NCBI RefSeq assembly: GCF_002081715.1
Contig: NZ_MUKP01000025.1
Span: forward strand, 27,155-91,154
Origin: Nocardia donostiensis
GTDB lineage: Bacteria; Actinomycetota; Actinomycetes; Mycobacteriales; Mycobacteriaceae
Length of the DNA stretch: 64,000 bases
Reading direction: 5' to 3'
Shown here: one piece after another, positions 17,134-26,087 of the stretch
How positions within the stretch are numbered: the first letter of the stretch is position 1
Layout of the letters: every line of letters begins with the position of its first letter
Position numbers and translations under genes: made by a program
The notes under the pieces: generated by a model
Told to the model about the DNA's origin: nothing
Databases searched by the model: none
Seen by the model: the letters and a program-made list of their open reading frames with translations, nothing else

Positions 17134-17880
17134 TCACCGGTGTCGTACCGACCCCACAACGCTTCGCACCCACTCCGCGATGTCAGCGCCGACCCGCGCA
17201 TGTACCGGCTCGTGCAGCAGGTCGTGCCCGGCGTCGGCGTACTCCCGTAAATCTACCCATTCATGGCGCCGAGTCCATACCCGTATCGCCGTGATCGGCG
17301 CCCGCCGATCGTCGACGCCGTGCACGGCGAGCACCGGAAGCTCGCGCGGCAGCGGCGTTCCTGGTGCGTTCGGTGCACCGCCGCCCAATGCTCGTTTCGG
17401 CACCCCGCACAACACCACACCGGACAGGGCCTCGGTGATCGGTGTAGGAATCAGGGGGTAGTCCGCCGCGACCGCGTCGGTGGCCGGTTCTTCTTCATCG
17501 TCCCCGGATGCGGGTATTGCTGCTCCGAGCGCGGCGAGTGCTGTCACCCCGCCGAGCGAATGGCCCATCAGCGCCAACGCCCTATCCGGCTGCTCCACCC
17601 TCACCAATTCGATGAACAGGGCTGCGTCGTCGACCAGTTCGCGCAGTGTCCCCGGCCGGTCCGGATCGCCTTCGCTGAGCCCGTGCCCTGCGGTGTCCAG
17701 CGCCCACACCTGGATGTCGTGGGCGTTGAGCTGCCGTGCGAACCGGTGGTAGTGCCCGCTGTGCTGTCCTAGCCCGGGTAGCAGTATCAGCCCGGCGACC
17801 GGTTGCTCGACCGCCCACTCCCGGTAGTGCAACCTCCCACGTGCCCCTTCGAAAAAACCCATGGTTTTCGATCTTGCCAA
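17134..17880 (-). CDS. Alpha/beta hydrolase (monoacylglycerol lipase-like)
   Basis: The 248-residue serine hydrolase has an oxyanion region (LILLPGLGQHSGHYHRFA) and the nucleophile elbow GHSLGG at about residue 106. The Asp lies near HGVDDRRAP and the His in DAGHDLLHEP. The order matches the S33/monoacylglycerol lipase group. An acidic insertion (GDDEEEP) sits in the lid region. The start is ATG 17880, or ATG 17862 (MGFFEGARG), which fits family length slightly better. It likely hydrolyses acylglycerols or similar esters in the cytosol. It lies 41 nt upstream of the ESX genes, on the same strand. Confidence 0.85.
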   Translation of the reverse strand: MARSKTMGFFEGARGRLHYREWAVEQPVAGLILLPGLGQHSGHYHRFARQLNAHDIQVWALDTAGHGLSEGDPDRPGTLRELVDDAALFIELVRVEQPDRALALMGHSLGGVTALAALGAAIPASGDDEEEPATDAVAADYPLIPTPITEALSGVVLCGVPKRALGGGAPNAPGTPLPRELPVLAVHGVDDRRAPITAIRVWTRRHEWVDLREYADAGHDLLHEPVHARVGADIAEWVRSVVGSVRHR

Positions 17881-18205
17881 GAAGCAGGCAGCGCGTGGGA
17901 ACCCACGATTGCTGGTGAAATTCCGCTAGAATGCTCGGCCCCGCTGCCTCTGACTGTCCCGCGCTATCGCGGAAACCGGTGGACACCTGCTGCCCCTTTT
18001 GCAGCGCTTGCGGCTTGCGCGCAGCTGAGGCGGCGAGCGGTTCGTTCTCGTTGCTGGTGACGGTGCTCACCAGGCGTTATCGGGCGGTGCATGCGCGAAA
18101 CCACCGTCGGCAGCACCCCGGTCGGTGACAGGCTGGGTCCAGCGCAGGCGGCCGATATCCGCGCCTTCGTCGAACGGTGGGGGTGAGTCGAACGGCTGGG
18201 TCGAG
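17881..18205. other. 325-nt gap without a supported gene
   Basis: Short open frames exist on both strands, but none has a convincing ribosome-binding site or family-like sequence. TAGAAT at about 17928 on the plus strand resembles a -10 box, but I see no matching -35 box. No hairpin of note. Confidence 0.5.
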
Positions 18206-19075
18206 TCAGCGCCCGACCTGGACGCCTGCGGGGGCCGGGGAGGTGGTGGCCGCGGCGGACGACGGCGGGGCGGGGGCGGTTTCCGGCTGCGGGGCGGGAG
18301 GCGTGGCCGGGGCGGGGGCGGAGCCGTCAGGCGCGGGGTGGCCCGGAGTGTTATCCCCCGGGGCGGCGGGTTGTGGCTCGGGGTTCGGCGCCGGGGCGGG
18401 CGGCGGCGCCTGCACCGGCGCCTCGGGGACACCGAACAGGCCGACGGTGGGTGTCATCACGCACATCGCGCCGGGATAGTTGATGGTGCCCCACATCGAT
18501 GCGATCACTGTGCCGGGCCCGCTGTCGACGGTCTTGGACAGCGATGGCATGTGGTACTCGGTCATATCGTCGAGCGCGCTGATGCCGCTGCGGCCGTTGT
18601 TGATGTTGAGCCAGGCCACCACCAGCCCCGACGACAGCGGTGCGCCGGGATGGGAGGGGGTGGCGTGGAAGGTCAGCGTGCCCGGTGCCTCGTAGCTGAT
18701 ATTGCTGCTGGGGCCGTTGGCGGTCCCTGCGGCGAAGATCGTGGTGATCAGGCCGTTGCCGCCGCAGCCGAAGGTCAGCGCCGGGTAGGCGAACGGGGTG
18801 AATACGCCGTTGGTGGCGCGTAGCTCGGCGATGTCGACCAGTGCGGCGTAGTCGCGTAGGGCGGTGACGCCCGCGCGGGCGGCGGGGTCGTGGGCGGTTT
18901 CGGTGGTGAGTTCGTCGAGTCCGGCCAGGACGGCAGGGTCGTGCACCGGTGCGGCGGGCTGGGTGGTTCCCGGTGCGGTGGGGGCCGCCGATGCGGGTGC
19001 GGTGAAGGTCAGAACCGCGCCGATTCCGATAGCGGCCGCCGAGACGGCGACGCGTGCGATGGTTCTGTCGTTCAC
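18206..19075 (-). CDS. Secreted protein with Pro/Ala-rich C-terminal tail
   Basis: The 289-residue protein has a Sec signal peptide (IARVAVSAAAIGIGAVLTF, cleavage after ASAA at about residue 30). A globular domain of about 170 residues follows, with two Cys (FGCGGNG and AMCVMTP) that may form a disulfide. A roughly 75-residue Pro/Ala-rich tail ends the protein. The globular part looks like a mycobacterial/nocardial conserved secreted family of unknown function; I do not recognise it more precisely. The tail may span the cell wall. Confidence 0.75.
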   Translation of the reverse strand: MNDRTIARVAVSAAAIGIGAVLTFTAPASAAPTAPGTTQPAAPVHDPAVLAGLDELTTETAHDPAARAGVTALRDYAALVDIAELRATNGVFTPFAYPALTFGCGGNGLITTIFAAGTANGPSSNISYEAPGTLTFHATPSHPGAPLSSGLVVAWLNINNGRSGISALDDMTEYHMPSLSKTVDSGPGTVIASMWGTINYPGAMCVMTPTVGLFGVPEAPVQAPPPAPAPNPEPQPAAPGDNTPGHPAPDGSAPAPATPPAPQPETAPAPPSSAAATTSPAPAGVQVGR

Positions 19076-19326
19076 TGCTACTCCCTGGATCTGCGAACCG
19101 CTGCGACGGCACCGAGCCGACCGCGAGCAGGGTCGCCGGGCTCAGCCACGCCAGCAAGTTACCAGGTCGCGGCCGGGGGAACCGGTCTGTCATCGGATGG
19201 TCACGCTCCGTTTGCGCCTCGGTTGAATCGCGGCTACCGCCCGCCGCTGTGTGATCCACTCGACACAGCCGGACTACCGCGGGGTAGGTTTGACTCGGGA
19301 AGTACGAGACACGCAGGGAGATGCGT

Positions 19327-20499
19327 ATGAAACTGGCCCTTTCCCCCGATGATGTCGCCTTCCGCGACGAACTGCGCCGGTTCTACCGGAGCGAGATCCC
19401 CGCCGAGATCCGTGAGCGTGTCAGACGCGGCCACGAATTGTCGCGCGAAGACGTGGTAACCGCCCACAAAACCCTCGACGACCACGGCCTCGCGGTGCCG
19501 AACTGGCCGGTGGAGTGGGGCGGCAAGGACTGGACACCGCTCCAGCGCCACATCTGGCAGGACGAGATGCAGCTGGCCTGCGTGCCCGAGCCGCTCACCT
19601 TCAATGCCACGATGGTGGGACCGGTGATCGCGCAGTTCGGCTCCGAAGAACTCAAACAACGCTTTCTGCCGCCGACCCGAGCCCTCGATATCTGGTGGTG
19701 CCAGGGCTTCTCCGAACCGGACGCGGGCTCGGACCTGGCCTCGCTGCGCACCACCGCGGTCCGCGACGGCGATTCCTACATCGTCAACGGGCAGAAGATC
19801 TGGACCACCCTGGCCCAGTATGCCGACTGGATCTTCTGCCTGGTCCGCACCGACCCGAACGCACCGAAGAAGCAGGCCGGTATCTCGTTCCTGCTGTTCG
19901 ATGTGAAATCGCCGGGGGTGACCGTGCGCCCGATCAAGTTGATCGACGGCGGTTACGAGGTCAACGAGGTGTTCTTCGAAAACGTCCGGGTACCGGCCGA
20001 TCAGCTGGTCGGCGAGGAGAACCAGGGCTGGACCTACGCGAAGTTCCTGCTCGGCAATGAGCGCACCGGGATCACCGGCGTCGGCCGCACCAAAGTCCGC
20101 CTCGGGCTCGCCAAAGAGTACGCAGCGAATGCGGCGGTAGGTACAGCCACTCTGCTCGATGATCCACTGTTCGCCGCTCGCCTGGCCGAACTGGAGAACG
20201 AACTGCTCGCGCTGGAGCTGACGCAGCTGCGGGTGGTGTCCAATTCCGCCGAGGGCAAGCCGAACCCGGTGTCGTCGGTGCTGAAGCTGCGCGGATCGGA
20301 ACTGCAGCAGGCGGCCACCGAACTGCTGCTCGAGGTTGCGGGACCGGACGCACTGCTGGTCGGTGCGGAGAACACCGCCACCCCGGATTGGGCGCAGCAC
20401 AGCGGCCCCAGCTACCTCAACACCCGCAAGACAACCATCTACGGAGGTTCGAACGAGGTGCAGCGCACCATCATCGCCTCCACGATTCTCGGACTGTGA
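19327..20499 (+). CDS. Acyl-CoA dehydrogenase (FadE-type), subunit 1
   Basis: The 390-residue FAD enzyme has WCQGFSEPDAGSDLASLRT (substrate/FAD contact), VNGQKIWTTLAQYADWIF, the GNERTGITGVGR block and the C-terminal TTIYGGSNEVQRTIIAS. ATG 19327 is preferred over ATG 19321 because GGGAG (19316-19320) touches the earlier codon. It oxidises an acyl-CoA to enoyl-CoA in beta-oxidation. The next gene, 9 nt downstream, is a second acyl-CoA dehydrogenase of about 375 residues. Such pairs in actinobacteria often form alpha2beta2 heterotetramers for steroid or branched side chains; that is inference here. Confidence 0.92.
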   Translation: MKLALSPDDVAFRDELRRFYRSEIPAEIRERVRRGHELSREDVVTAHKTLDDHGLAVPNWPVEWGGKDWTPLQRHIWQDEMQLACVPEPLTFNATMVGPVIAQFGSEELKQRFLPPTRALDIWWCQGFSEPDAGSDLASLRTTAVRDGDSYIVNGQKIWTTLAQYADWIFCLVRTDPNAPKKQAGISFLLFDVKSPGVTVRPIKLIDGGYEVNEVFFENVRVPADQLVGEENQGWTYAKFLLGNERTGITGVGRTKVRLGLAKEYAANAAVGTATLLDDPLFAARLAELENELLALELTQLRVVSNSAEGKPNPVSSVLKLRGSELQQAATELLLEVAGPDALLVGAENTATPDWAQHSGPSYLNTRKTTIYGGSNEVQRTIIASTILGL

Positions 20500-20508
20500 G
20501 GCCAGGAC

Positions 20509-21636
20509 ATGGATTTCGATCTCACCGATGAACAGGTCCTGCTGCGCGACACCGTGCGTGACCTGCTGGCCCGCAACTACGACGCCGAATCGCGGCTGAA
20601 GGTCACCGAAACCGAACTCGGCTGGAGCCGCGATGTCTGGCGGCAGCTGGCCGAGCTGGGCATACTCGGGCTGGCTTTCGCCGAGGAAGACGGCGGTATG
20701 GGTGCGGGCCCGGTGGAAATCATGCTCGTGCTGGAGGAAATCGGCCGCAGGCTGGCGCCGGAACCTCTGCTGGATGCGGTGCTGACACCCGGTTCGCTCA
20801 TTGCTCGTGTCGGCACCGCAGAGCAGCGGCAGCGGATCCTGACCGAGGTCGCCACCGGCGCGAAACTGCTCGCTCTCGCGCACGCCGAACCGGGCACCCG
20901 CTGGCCCCATCTCGAGGTCTCCACCCGCGCAACCGCCACCGAGAACGCATACGTACTGACCGGTATTAAAAACCCGGTGCTGCACGGTGACTGCGCCGAC
21001 GATCTCGTGGTCACCGCGGCCTTGCCGGACGGCGGTGTCGGCGTCTTCCTGGTGGCCGCGGACGCCGACGGCGTCACTCGCACCCCGTTTTCCACCATGG
21101 ACGGGCAGCGCGGCGCGCAGCTCGAATTCGAATCGGCCCCCGGCGAACTGCTCGGCGCGGCTGGTGACGCCACCGAAGCGGTGAACGCGGTGCTCGCGCA
21201 CGCGCAGGCCGGGCTGTGCGCGGAGTCGATCGGGGCGATGACCGAGGCACTGCGGCTGACCACCGACTATCTGAAGACACGTAAACAGTTCGGTGTCACG
21301 CTGTCGAAATTCCAGACGCTGACCCAGCGCGCCGCCGATATGTACGTCTCGCTGGAACTGGCCCGCAGCATGAGCTACTACGCCACCGCGTCGCTGGCCG
21401 ACGGCTCCACCGACCAGGTGATCCTCTCCCGCGCCCGGTTGCAGGTCGGCCGTTCGGCGCGGCACGTCGGCCAGGAAGCAATCCAGATGCACGGCGGTAT
21501 CGGCATGACCGCTGAATACCCGGTCGGCCACTACGCGGCCCGCCTGACCGCCATCGAGTGCACCCTCGGCGGCCGGCTGGAACACCTGCGGGTGCTCACC
21601 GAGCAGGTCGGCAACTACGAGCTGGTCGAACTCTAG
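20509..21636 (+). CDS. Acyl-CoA dehydrogenase (FadE-type), subunit 2
   Basis: The 375-residue protein has the same fold as its upstream neighbour but is more divergent. It has EEDGGMGAGPVEIMLVLEE, a loop with YVLTGIKNPVLHGDCADD in place of the usual NGxKxxI-S/T segment, TRKQFGVTLSKFQTLTQRAADMY, and IQMHGGIGMTAEYPVGHY at the C-terminus. It is probably the partner subunit of the preceding gene, sharing one transcript. A strong hairpin lies 11 nt after its stop codon. Confidence 0.9.
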   Translation: MDFDLTDEQVLLRDTVRDLLARNYDAESRLKVTETELGWSRDVWRQLAELGILGLAFAEEDGGMGAGPVEIMLVLEEIGRRLAPEPLLDAVLTPGSLIARVGTAEQRQRILTEVATGAKLLALAHAEPGTRWPHLEVSTRATATENAYVLTGIKNPVLHGDCADDLVVTAALPDGGVGVFLVAADADGVTRTPFSTMDGQRGAQLEFESAPGELLGAAGDATEAVNAVLAHAQAGLCAESIGAMTEALRLTTDYLKTRKQFGVTLSKFQTLTQRAADMYVSLELARSMSYYATASLADGSTDQVILSRARLQVGRSARHVGQEAIQMHGGIGMTAEYPVGHYAARLTAIECTLGGRLEHLRVLTEQVGNYELVEL

Positions 21637-21646
21637 GGCAGCGGCG

Positions 21647-21690
21647 CGGTTCGGTTCCTGGAGTTCGACCAGGCCGAAGGAACCGAACCG
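21647..21690 (+). terminator. Stem-loop after the fadE pair
   Basis: CGGTTCGGTTCCT pairs perfectly with AGGAACCGAACCG (13 bp) across an 18-nt loop. There is no T-run after it. It lies between convergent transcripts (the fadE pair and the lipoprotein gene), so it may serve both. Confidence 0.65.
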
Positions 21691-21828
21691 GTCGTTGTGG
21701 ATAGGCCGTCGTCAAGCCGGGCGTGTTGTTCTGTGTACCCGGATGCACTGCTCAGGGTCTACGGCTCGGTCGCCCGGCACGGCATCTCGAGCCGGTTGTC
21801 TGCGGCGCAGGCTGAACCCAGCGGTTGG

Positions 21829-22590
21829 TCAGCCGATGGCCGGGGCCGGCACCGGCGCAACGAGGTCGGTCGGTGAGAACCCGGTTTCGCCGGTTGTGGT
21901 CGGGACGGGTGCTTCGGATGCTGCGGCGGAAGGCTGCTGGGTTTGCGTCGGGCCGGGTAGCTCGGTGAGCGGCACGGTTGCAGCGGGGCTCGGTTCGGTG
22001 GCTTCCGTGGTGCCCGGCTGTTCGGTGCCGGTGTTTCCGGCTTCGGGCGTGGGCTCGGTGAGTTCCGGCGCGACGGTGGGTTGCTCGCTGGGGGAGGCCG
22101 GTGCGGGCGCGAGGGTTTCGGTGGGGTGCAACACCGGGATCGGCAACTGGGCCGCAGCCGGGCCGGTGGTGGGCTCGGCCTCGACCGGCTGCTGGTAGGG
22201 CGCGGTTTCCTCATCCGAGGTGCTGGCGCGGCTCGGGGTGGGGCGGGTGGACGCAGTGGTGGTTTCGTCGGTGCCGCGTGCGGTGTCGGGGTAATCGCTG
22301 TCGCGCTCGTCCGAGGGTTCGGTGGTGTACTCCGTGGGCAGGGTGCGGCGCGGCGGTGGGACGGGGGCGATCCGCCAGGTGGGGGAGGGTGGGATGGCTA
22401 CTGTCGCGACCGTGGTGGTGGTGCCGTCGCGCGGGGGCGGCGTGGCCGCGCGCGGACCGGATTTGATCGGCGGTGGGGCGACGTAGGTGTCGTCGTGGCC
22501 GATTCCACAGGCGCCGATGAGGATCAGGCCGAGGGATACGGCGCCCGCGGCTGCCAGCGGTCCGGCAACCTTCGTCCTACTGCTCTCCAT
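21829..22590 (-). CDS. Putative lipoprotein, Thr/Pro-rich
   Basis: The 253-residue protein has a lipoprotein signal (AAGAVSLGLILIGACG, Cys at about residue 28). Almost all the rest is low complexity: Thr, Pro, Glu, Ala and Ser, with no recognisable domain. ATG 22590 has AGGAG 7 nt upstream. It may be a surface or periplasmic spacer protein. No function can be proposed. Confidence 0.7.
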   Translation of the reverse strand: MESSRTKVAGPLAAAGAVSLGLILIGACGIGHDDTYVAPPPIKSGPRAATPPPRDGTTTTVATVAIPPSPTWRIAPVPPPRRTLPTEYTTEPSDERDSDYPDTARGTDETTTASTRPTPSRASTSDEETAPYQQPVEAEPTTGPAAAQLPIPVLHPTETLAPAPASPSEQPTVAPELTEPTPEAGNTGTEQPGTTEATEPSPAATVPLTELPGPTQTQQPSAAASEAPVPTTTGETGFSPTDLVAPVPAPAIG

Positions 22591-22760
22591 CGGTTGTTGC
22601 TCCTGGGTGATCTCCGGGTCGCCTCACCATAATCCAGGGCGGCTGCCGCGACCAGGCGGGTGTGGTGACAGGCGAAAACCGGTGGGGAACCGGCAATGAT
22701 ACGGTCAGAAAAGAGCGCAATCCAGATATCGAATTGATTTCGTCGGCGTGTCGCGGGCAC

Positions 22761-22772
22761 GTGTCGCGACAC
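22761..22772. promoter_or_regulatory. Perfect 12-bp palindrome GTGTCGCGACAC
   Basis: GTGTCG/CGACAC is a perfect inverted repeat, preceded 12 nt upstream by the half-like GTGTCGCG. It lies in the divergent gap between the lipoprotein and small membrane protein genes (22591-22895), where base composition drops and promoters are expected. It is a possible operator; no regulator can be assigned. Confidence 0.4.
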
Positions 22773-22898
22773 AATCGTGAGGTTGTGGTCGTAGCGTAAG
22801 TGGCCTGAGTTACGTGTGCGACGCCGGAAACCTGAACGAGCGCGATCGACGCAGTTCGCGCGGCACCACACAGGGCCGGCGTCATCGAGGAGTGGATG

Positions 22899-23216
22899 AT
22901 GGGAGACCAGTCGACCGGCCAGCTGTCATCGGCGGCCAGTTCGGCCGACGCGCAGCAGGCAGAAGTCGCGGCGCAGTCACCGGAAGACCTGTCCAATCCG
23001 CAGTCGGACGAACCCAGTCCGCAGCGGCGCGGCGCGGCCGTCGTCGTCGCTCGGCTCTGCGGATGGTTGTTCTTCGTCGGCGGCCTGGTGGGAGCCGTTC
23101 TCGGCATAGCGGGCCTGCACGTCGAAATCACCGTCGCGGGACTCATTCTGGCCTGCACCGCGGGCCTGATCCTGCTCAAGCTGCGCGACAGGGGGCTCGA
23201 ACCCTTCGTGCGCTGA
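22899..23216 (+). CDS. Small membrane protein, two TM helices
   Basis: The protein has about 105 residues: a Ser/Gln/Glu-rich cytoplasmic N-terminus (about 45 residues), then two hydrophobic helices (VVVARLCGWLFFVGGLVGAV and VEITVAGLILACTAGLILL) and a short charged tail. GAGGAG at 22887-22892 gives better spacing to ATG 22899 than to ATG 22896. No family recognised. Confidence 0.65.
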   Translation: MGDQSTGQLSSAASSADAQQAEVAAQSPEDLSNPQSDEPSPQRRGAAVVVARLCGWLFFVGGLVGAVLGIAGLHVEITVAGLILACTAGLILLKLRDRGLEPFVR

Positions 23217-23708
23217 CGCCCGCCGGGGTGCGGGCACTGTCGTCGCTACCGGCTTCCCGGTAGGAGTACCGATCGGTCGATTATCGGCGGTGTGGCAGAT
23301 GGTCGTAACGACATCGGCGGAAAGGGCAACGAAGTGTGCCCGGTTATGCGTCGTCTACGCCATCAGGCGTGAGTTCGGTAGTTGCTGGGGCGTCGCAAAG
23401 TCTTTGGGCACGGCTCGGTGCGGTATCGACGTGGCCGCAGCTCTAGCCGCGCTCTGATCGGCCGCGTCGGTGGCGATGATCCTGCCGAGGGATCGAGCGG
23501 GACAACCATCCGCGTCCGGCCGGAGGCCGACTGTCCCGGCTGGGATTCCGGCGGTCCGTCCAGCGGGACAACCCACGCTCCCGGTCGTCGGCTGTGCGGC
23601 CGTAACCGTGCTTGCCGACCGCAGCGGTGAGAGGTATTCCAGGGGTTTGCTGAACGACCCCGTGGCGGTACCTTTGATAGCGCGAGCAACACGGACCTAG
23701 GAGGACCG
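23217..23708. other. 492-nt intergenic region upstream of the 44-residue ORF
   Basis: No credible gene. It holds a small hairpin (CTACCGG-CTTC-CCGGTAG, 23246-23263) just after the membrane protein gene, and two copies of AGCGGGACAACC (about 23497 and 23561) about 64 nt apart. The last 60 nt probably carry the promoter of the small ORF, but I see no clear sigma-70 pair. Confidence 0.5.
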
Positions 23709-23843
23709 ATGGAAGAGATGGACCTGCTCGACATGGGATCTGCCGTCTTGGACCTGGGATCTTCCGCTCTGGATCTGGTGGCTACGCTCACGGGCATAGC
23801 CGCGGACCTCGCCTACCTCCTGGAGGTGTTCGGAGGTATCTGA
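23709..23843 (+). CDS. 44-residue acidic heptad-repeat protein (PorA/PorH-like?)
   Basis: ATG 23709 follows AGGAGG (23699-23704). The 44 residues contain eight Asp/Glu and no Lys, Arg or His. From residue 6 the sequence falls into heptads (LLDMGSA, VLDLGSS, ALDLVAT, LTGIAAD, LAYLLEV), giving an amphipathic helix with one acidic and one hydrophobic face, ending FGGI. There is no signal peptide. The size, acidity and lack of a leader resemble the small mycolate-membrane channel proteins PorA/PorH of Corynebacterium; I infer a possible pore-forming role from this resemblance only. Alternatives are a small secreted or regulatory peptide. Confidence 0.65.
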   Translation: MEEMDLLDMGSAVLDLGSSALDLVATLTGIAADLAYLLEVFGGI

Positions 23844-24023
23844 ACATTCGCCGGTATCGCGGCGGCGGGACGTTTCGTCCCGCCGCCGCAGTCTCGTCCA
23901 GGGGAGTTCGAGCCGGCGATCGCACCTCCCCCCCGGACTTTCGCAGAAGCCCCCGGACACGGGCGCGGCCCGATAACCTGAGCGCTGTCGGTCCCACACC
24001 GATATCGCGCGAAAGGAGAAGCC

Positions 24024-25109
24024 GTGCCGCAGAACGTCAGAGGTGTTATCGCCCGCCGATCCGGTGCGCCGGTGGAGCTGGTGACGGTCGTCGTCCCCGA
24101 TCCAGGACCGCACGATGTGGTGGTGCGTATCCAGGCGTGCGGGGTATGCCATACCGATCTGACCTACCGCGACGGCGGTGTCAACGACGAATTCCCGTTC
24201 CTGCTCGGACATGAGGCGGCCGGAGTCGTGGAAACCGTCGGCAGTGCGGTCACCCATGTCGAGGTCGGCGATTTCGTGGTGCTGAACTGGCGCGCCGTCT
24301 GCGGCCAGTGCCGGGCCTGTAAACGCGGCCACCTCTGGTACTGCTTCGACACCCACAACGCCTCCAAGCCCATGACACTGGCCGACGGCACCGAGCTGAC
24401 ACCCGCGCTCGGAATCGGCGCATTCGCCGATAAAACACTGGTGCATGAGGGCCAATGCACCAAGGTCGACCCGGACACCGATCCCGCGGTGGCCGGGCTG
24501 CTCGGCTGCGGGGTGATGGCCGGGCTGGGTGCGGCGATGAACACCGGGAACGTCGACCGCGGTGATTCGGTCGCGGTAATCGGTTGTGGCGGGGTCGGCG
24601 ACGCTGCCATCGCGGGTGCACGGCTGGCGGGGGCGGCGAAGATCATCGCGGTCGACCGCGACCCGAAGAAACTGGAATGGGCCCGTGACCTGGGCGCCAC
24701 CCATACGATCGACGCCTCGAACGCGGATGCGGTGGCCGAGATCCAGGAACTCACCGGCGGTTTCGGTGCGGATGTGGTGATCGACGCGGTCGGTAGGCCG
24801 GAAACCTGGAAGCAGGCGTTCTACGCGCGTGATCTGGCAGGCACCCTCGTTCTGGTCGGTGTTCCCACTCCCGATATGACGCTGGAGATGCCGCTGATCG
24901 ACTTCTTCAGCCACGGTGGCGCGCTGAAATCCTCCTGGTACGGGGACTGCCTGCCCGAGCGCGATTTCCCGATGCTGATCGACCTGTACCGGCAGGGCAG
25001 GCTGCCGCTGGACAAGTTCGTCACCGAACGGATCGGGCTGGATTCGGTGGAGACGGCGTTCGAGACCATGCATCGCGGGGAAGTGCTGCGTTCGGTGGTG
25101 GTGTTGTGA
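24024..25109 (+). CDS. mscR: S-(hydroxymethyl)mycothiol dehydrogenase (formaldehyde/NMSO detoxification)
   Basis: The 361-residue zinc-dependent MDR dehydrogenase has catalytic-zinc ligands in CGVCHTD and GHEAAGVVE, and a structural zinc cluster in CGQCRACKRGHLWYC. The NAD-binding GCGGVGDAAIAGA block follows. It ends LRSVVVL. The closest family is the mycothiol-dependent formaldehyde dehydrogenase / S-nitrosomycothiol reductase (MscR, Rv2259). It oxidises S-hydroxymethyl-mycothiol. GAAAGGAGAAG precedes the start codon at 24024. It overlaps the metallo-beta-lactamase gene by 4 nt (GTGA). Confidence 0.93.
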   Translation: MPQNVRGVIARRSGAPVELVTVVVPDPGPHDVVVRIQACGVCHTDLTYRDGGVNDEFPFLLGHEAAGVVETVGSAVTHVEVGDFVVLNWRAVCGQCRACKRGHLWYCFDTHNASKPMTLADGTELTPALGIGAFADKTLVHEGQCTKVDPDTDPAVAGLLGCGVMAGLGAAMNTGNVDRGDSVAVIGCGGVGDAAIAGARLAGAAKIIAVDRDPKKLEWARDLGATHTIDASNADAVAEIQELTGGFGADVVIDAVGRPETWKQAFYARDLAGTLVLVGVPTPDMTLEMPLIDFFSHGGALKSSWYGDCLPERDFPMLIDLYRQGRLPLDKFVTERIGLDSVETAFETMHRGEVLRSVVVL

Positions 25110-25729
25110 GCGCGCGTGTCGAGCGGGTCGTCACCGAAGGTCAGTTCTGTCTGGACGGCGGCTGCTGGGATGTGGAGAACAATATCTGGCTCGTCGGCGA
25201 CGACTCCGATGTGCTGATCATCGACGCCGCGCACGACGCGCAGCCGGTGCTCGACGCCGTCGCGGGCCGCCGCGTCGCCGCCATCGTCTGCACCCACGCC
25301 CACAACGATCACGTCACCGCAGCCCCCGGCCTGTCGGCGGCCACCGGAGCGCCGATCTACCTGCACCCCGACGACGATGTGCTGTGGCAGCAAACCCACC
25401 CCGGTGCCGAATATCGTCCGCTGTCCGACGGCCAGGTCTTCACCATCGGCGCAGCCCGGCTACAAGTGCTCCACACCCCCGGCCATTCCCCCGGCTCCTG
25501 CTGCCTGTATCTGCCGGACCAGCACGAACTGTTCAGCGGCGACACCCTTTTCGAAGGCGGCCCCGGCGCCACCGGCCGTTCCTACTCGGACTATCCGACC
25601 ATCCTCGCCTCCATCAACGAGCGTCTCTTCCCCCTCCCCGGTGAGACGGTTGTGCATACGGGGCACGGACCGGATACGACGCTGGCCGCCGAACGCGGGA
25701 ACGTTCCGGCGAACGCGGACCAGAACTAG
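25106..25729 (+). CDS. MBL-fold hydrolase paired with MscR
   Basis: The 207-residue metallo-beta-lactamase-fold protein has the metal motif THAHNDH, LHTPGHSPGSCCLYL, LFSGDTLFEGGPG and the terminal HTGHGPDTT. It starts at GTG 25106, overlapping the mscR stop, so translation is coupled. In mycobacteria the gene after mscR encodes the same kind of protein (Rv2260). It probably hydrolyses the formyl-mycothiol product or a related thioester; that assignment is inferred from position and fold. Confidence 0.9.
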   Translation: MSARVERVVTEGQFCLDGGCWDVENNIWLVGDDSDVLIIDAAHDAQPVLDAVAGRRVAAIVCTHAHNDHVTAAPGLSAATGAPIYLHPDDDVLWQQTHPGAEYRPLSDGQVFTIGAARLQVLHTPGHSPGSCCLYLPDQHELFSGDTLFEGGPGATGRSYSDYPTILASINERLFPLPGETVVHTGHGPDTTLAAERGNVPANADQN

Positions 25730-25741
25730 CCGACACCCTGC

Positions 25742-25777
25742 ACGCATCCCGGAAACCGAGGTGATTCCGGGATGCGT
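25742..25777 (+). terminator. Stem-loop after the mscR operon
   Basis: ACGCATCCCGGAA pairs perfectly with TTCCGGGATGCGT (13 bp) around a 10-nt loop, 12 nt after the stop codon. There is no T-run, as is common for actinobacterial terminators. Confidence 0.75.
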
Positions 25778-26087
25778 TGCCGGCGGGGCGTGACCGAGAC
25801 GCGGCGAGAGCCGGTGACAGCGCAGTGCTCAGCGGTCAGCACGCCGTCGACGAAGCTACGCGAGTCGGATCGAATGCGGGCCCAGAACAAATTGCCCCCG
25901 AGTTACATTCGTGAAAGCGCATAACTACCTGCGGAAAGTCGTATCCGATGCGCGTGACGGTAACTATCCGGCAACGAGTCTCGTCCAAGTGTTCTCATGA
26001 GGGCACCTCGGTCTGACATGATCTCTCGCGCAACATTTCTCATTGATACCGCGTCGACAAGTCGCGCCTCTCCGAAGGGCTATCGCT
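25778..26087. other. 310-nt gap before the P450 gene
   Basis: No supported gene. An in-frame upstream extension of the P450 frame begins at 26043 but is Arg-rich and unlike P450 N-termini. The gap is locally AT-richer at 25880-26060 and probably holds the P450 promoter. Confidence 0.4.

Noticed and set aside
17582..18070. A 162-codon minus-strand ORF (MSTVTSNENEPLAAS) before the hydrolase
   Set aside because: It runs out of frame into the hydrolase gene; only the first 70 codons are outside it, and no family is seen.
19234..21585. A 783-codon open frame on the minus strand opposite the two acyl-CoA dehydrogenase genes
   Set aside because: It is a GC-bias shadow: the plus-strand genes have complete family motifs and good ribosome-binding sites, while this frame has none.
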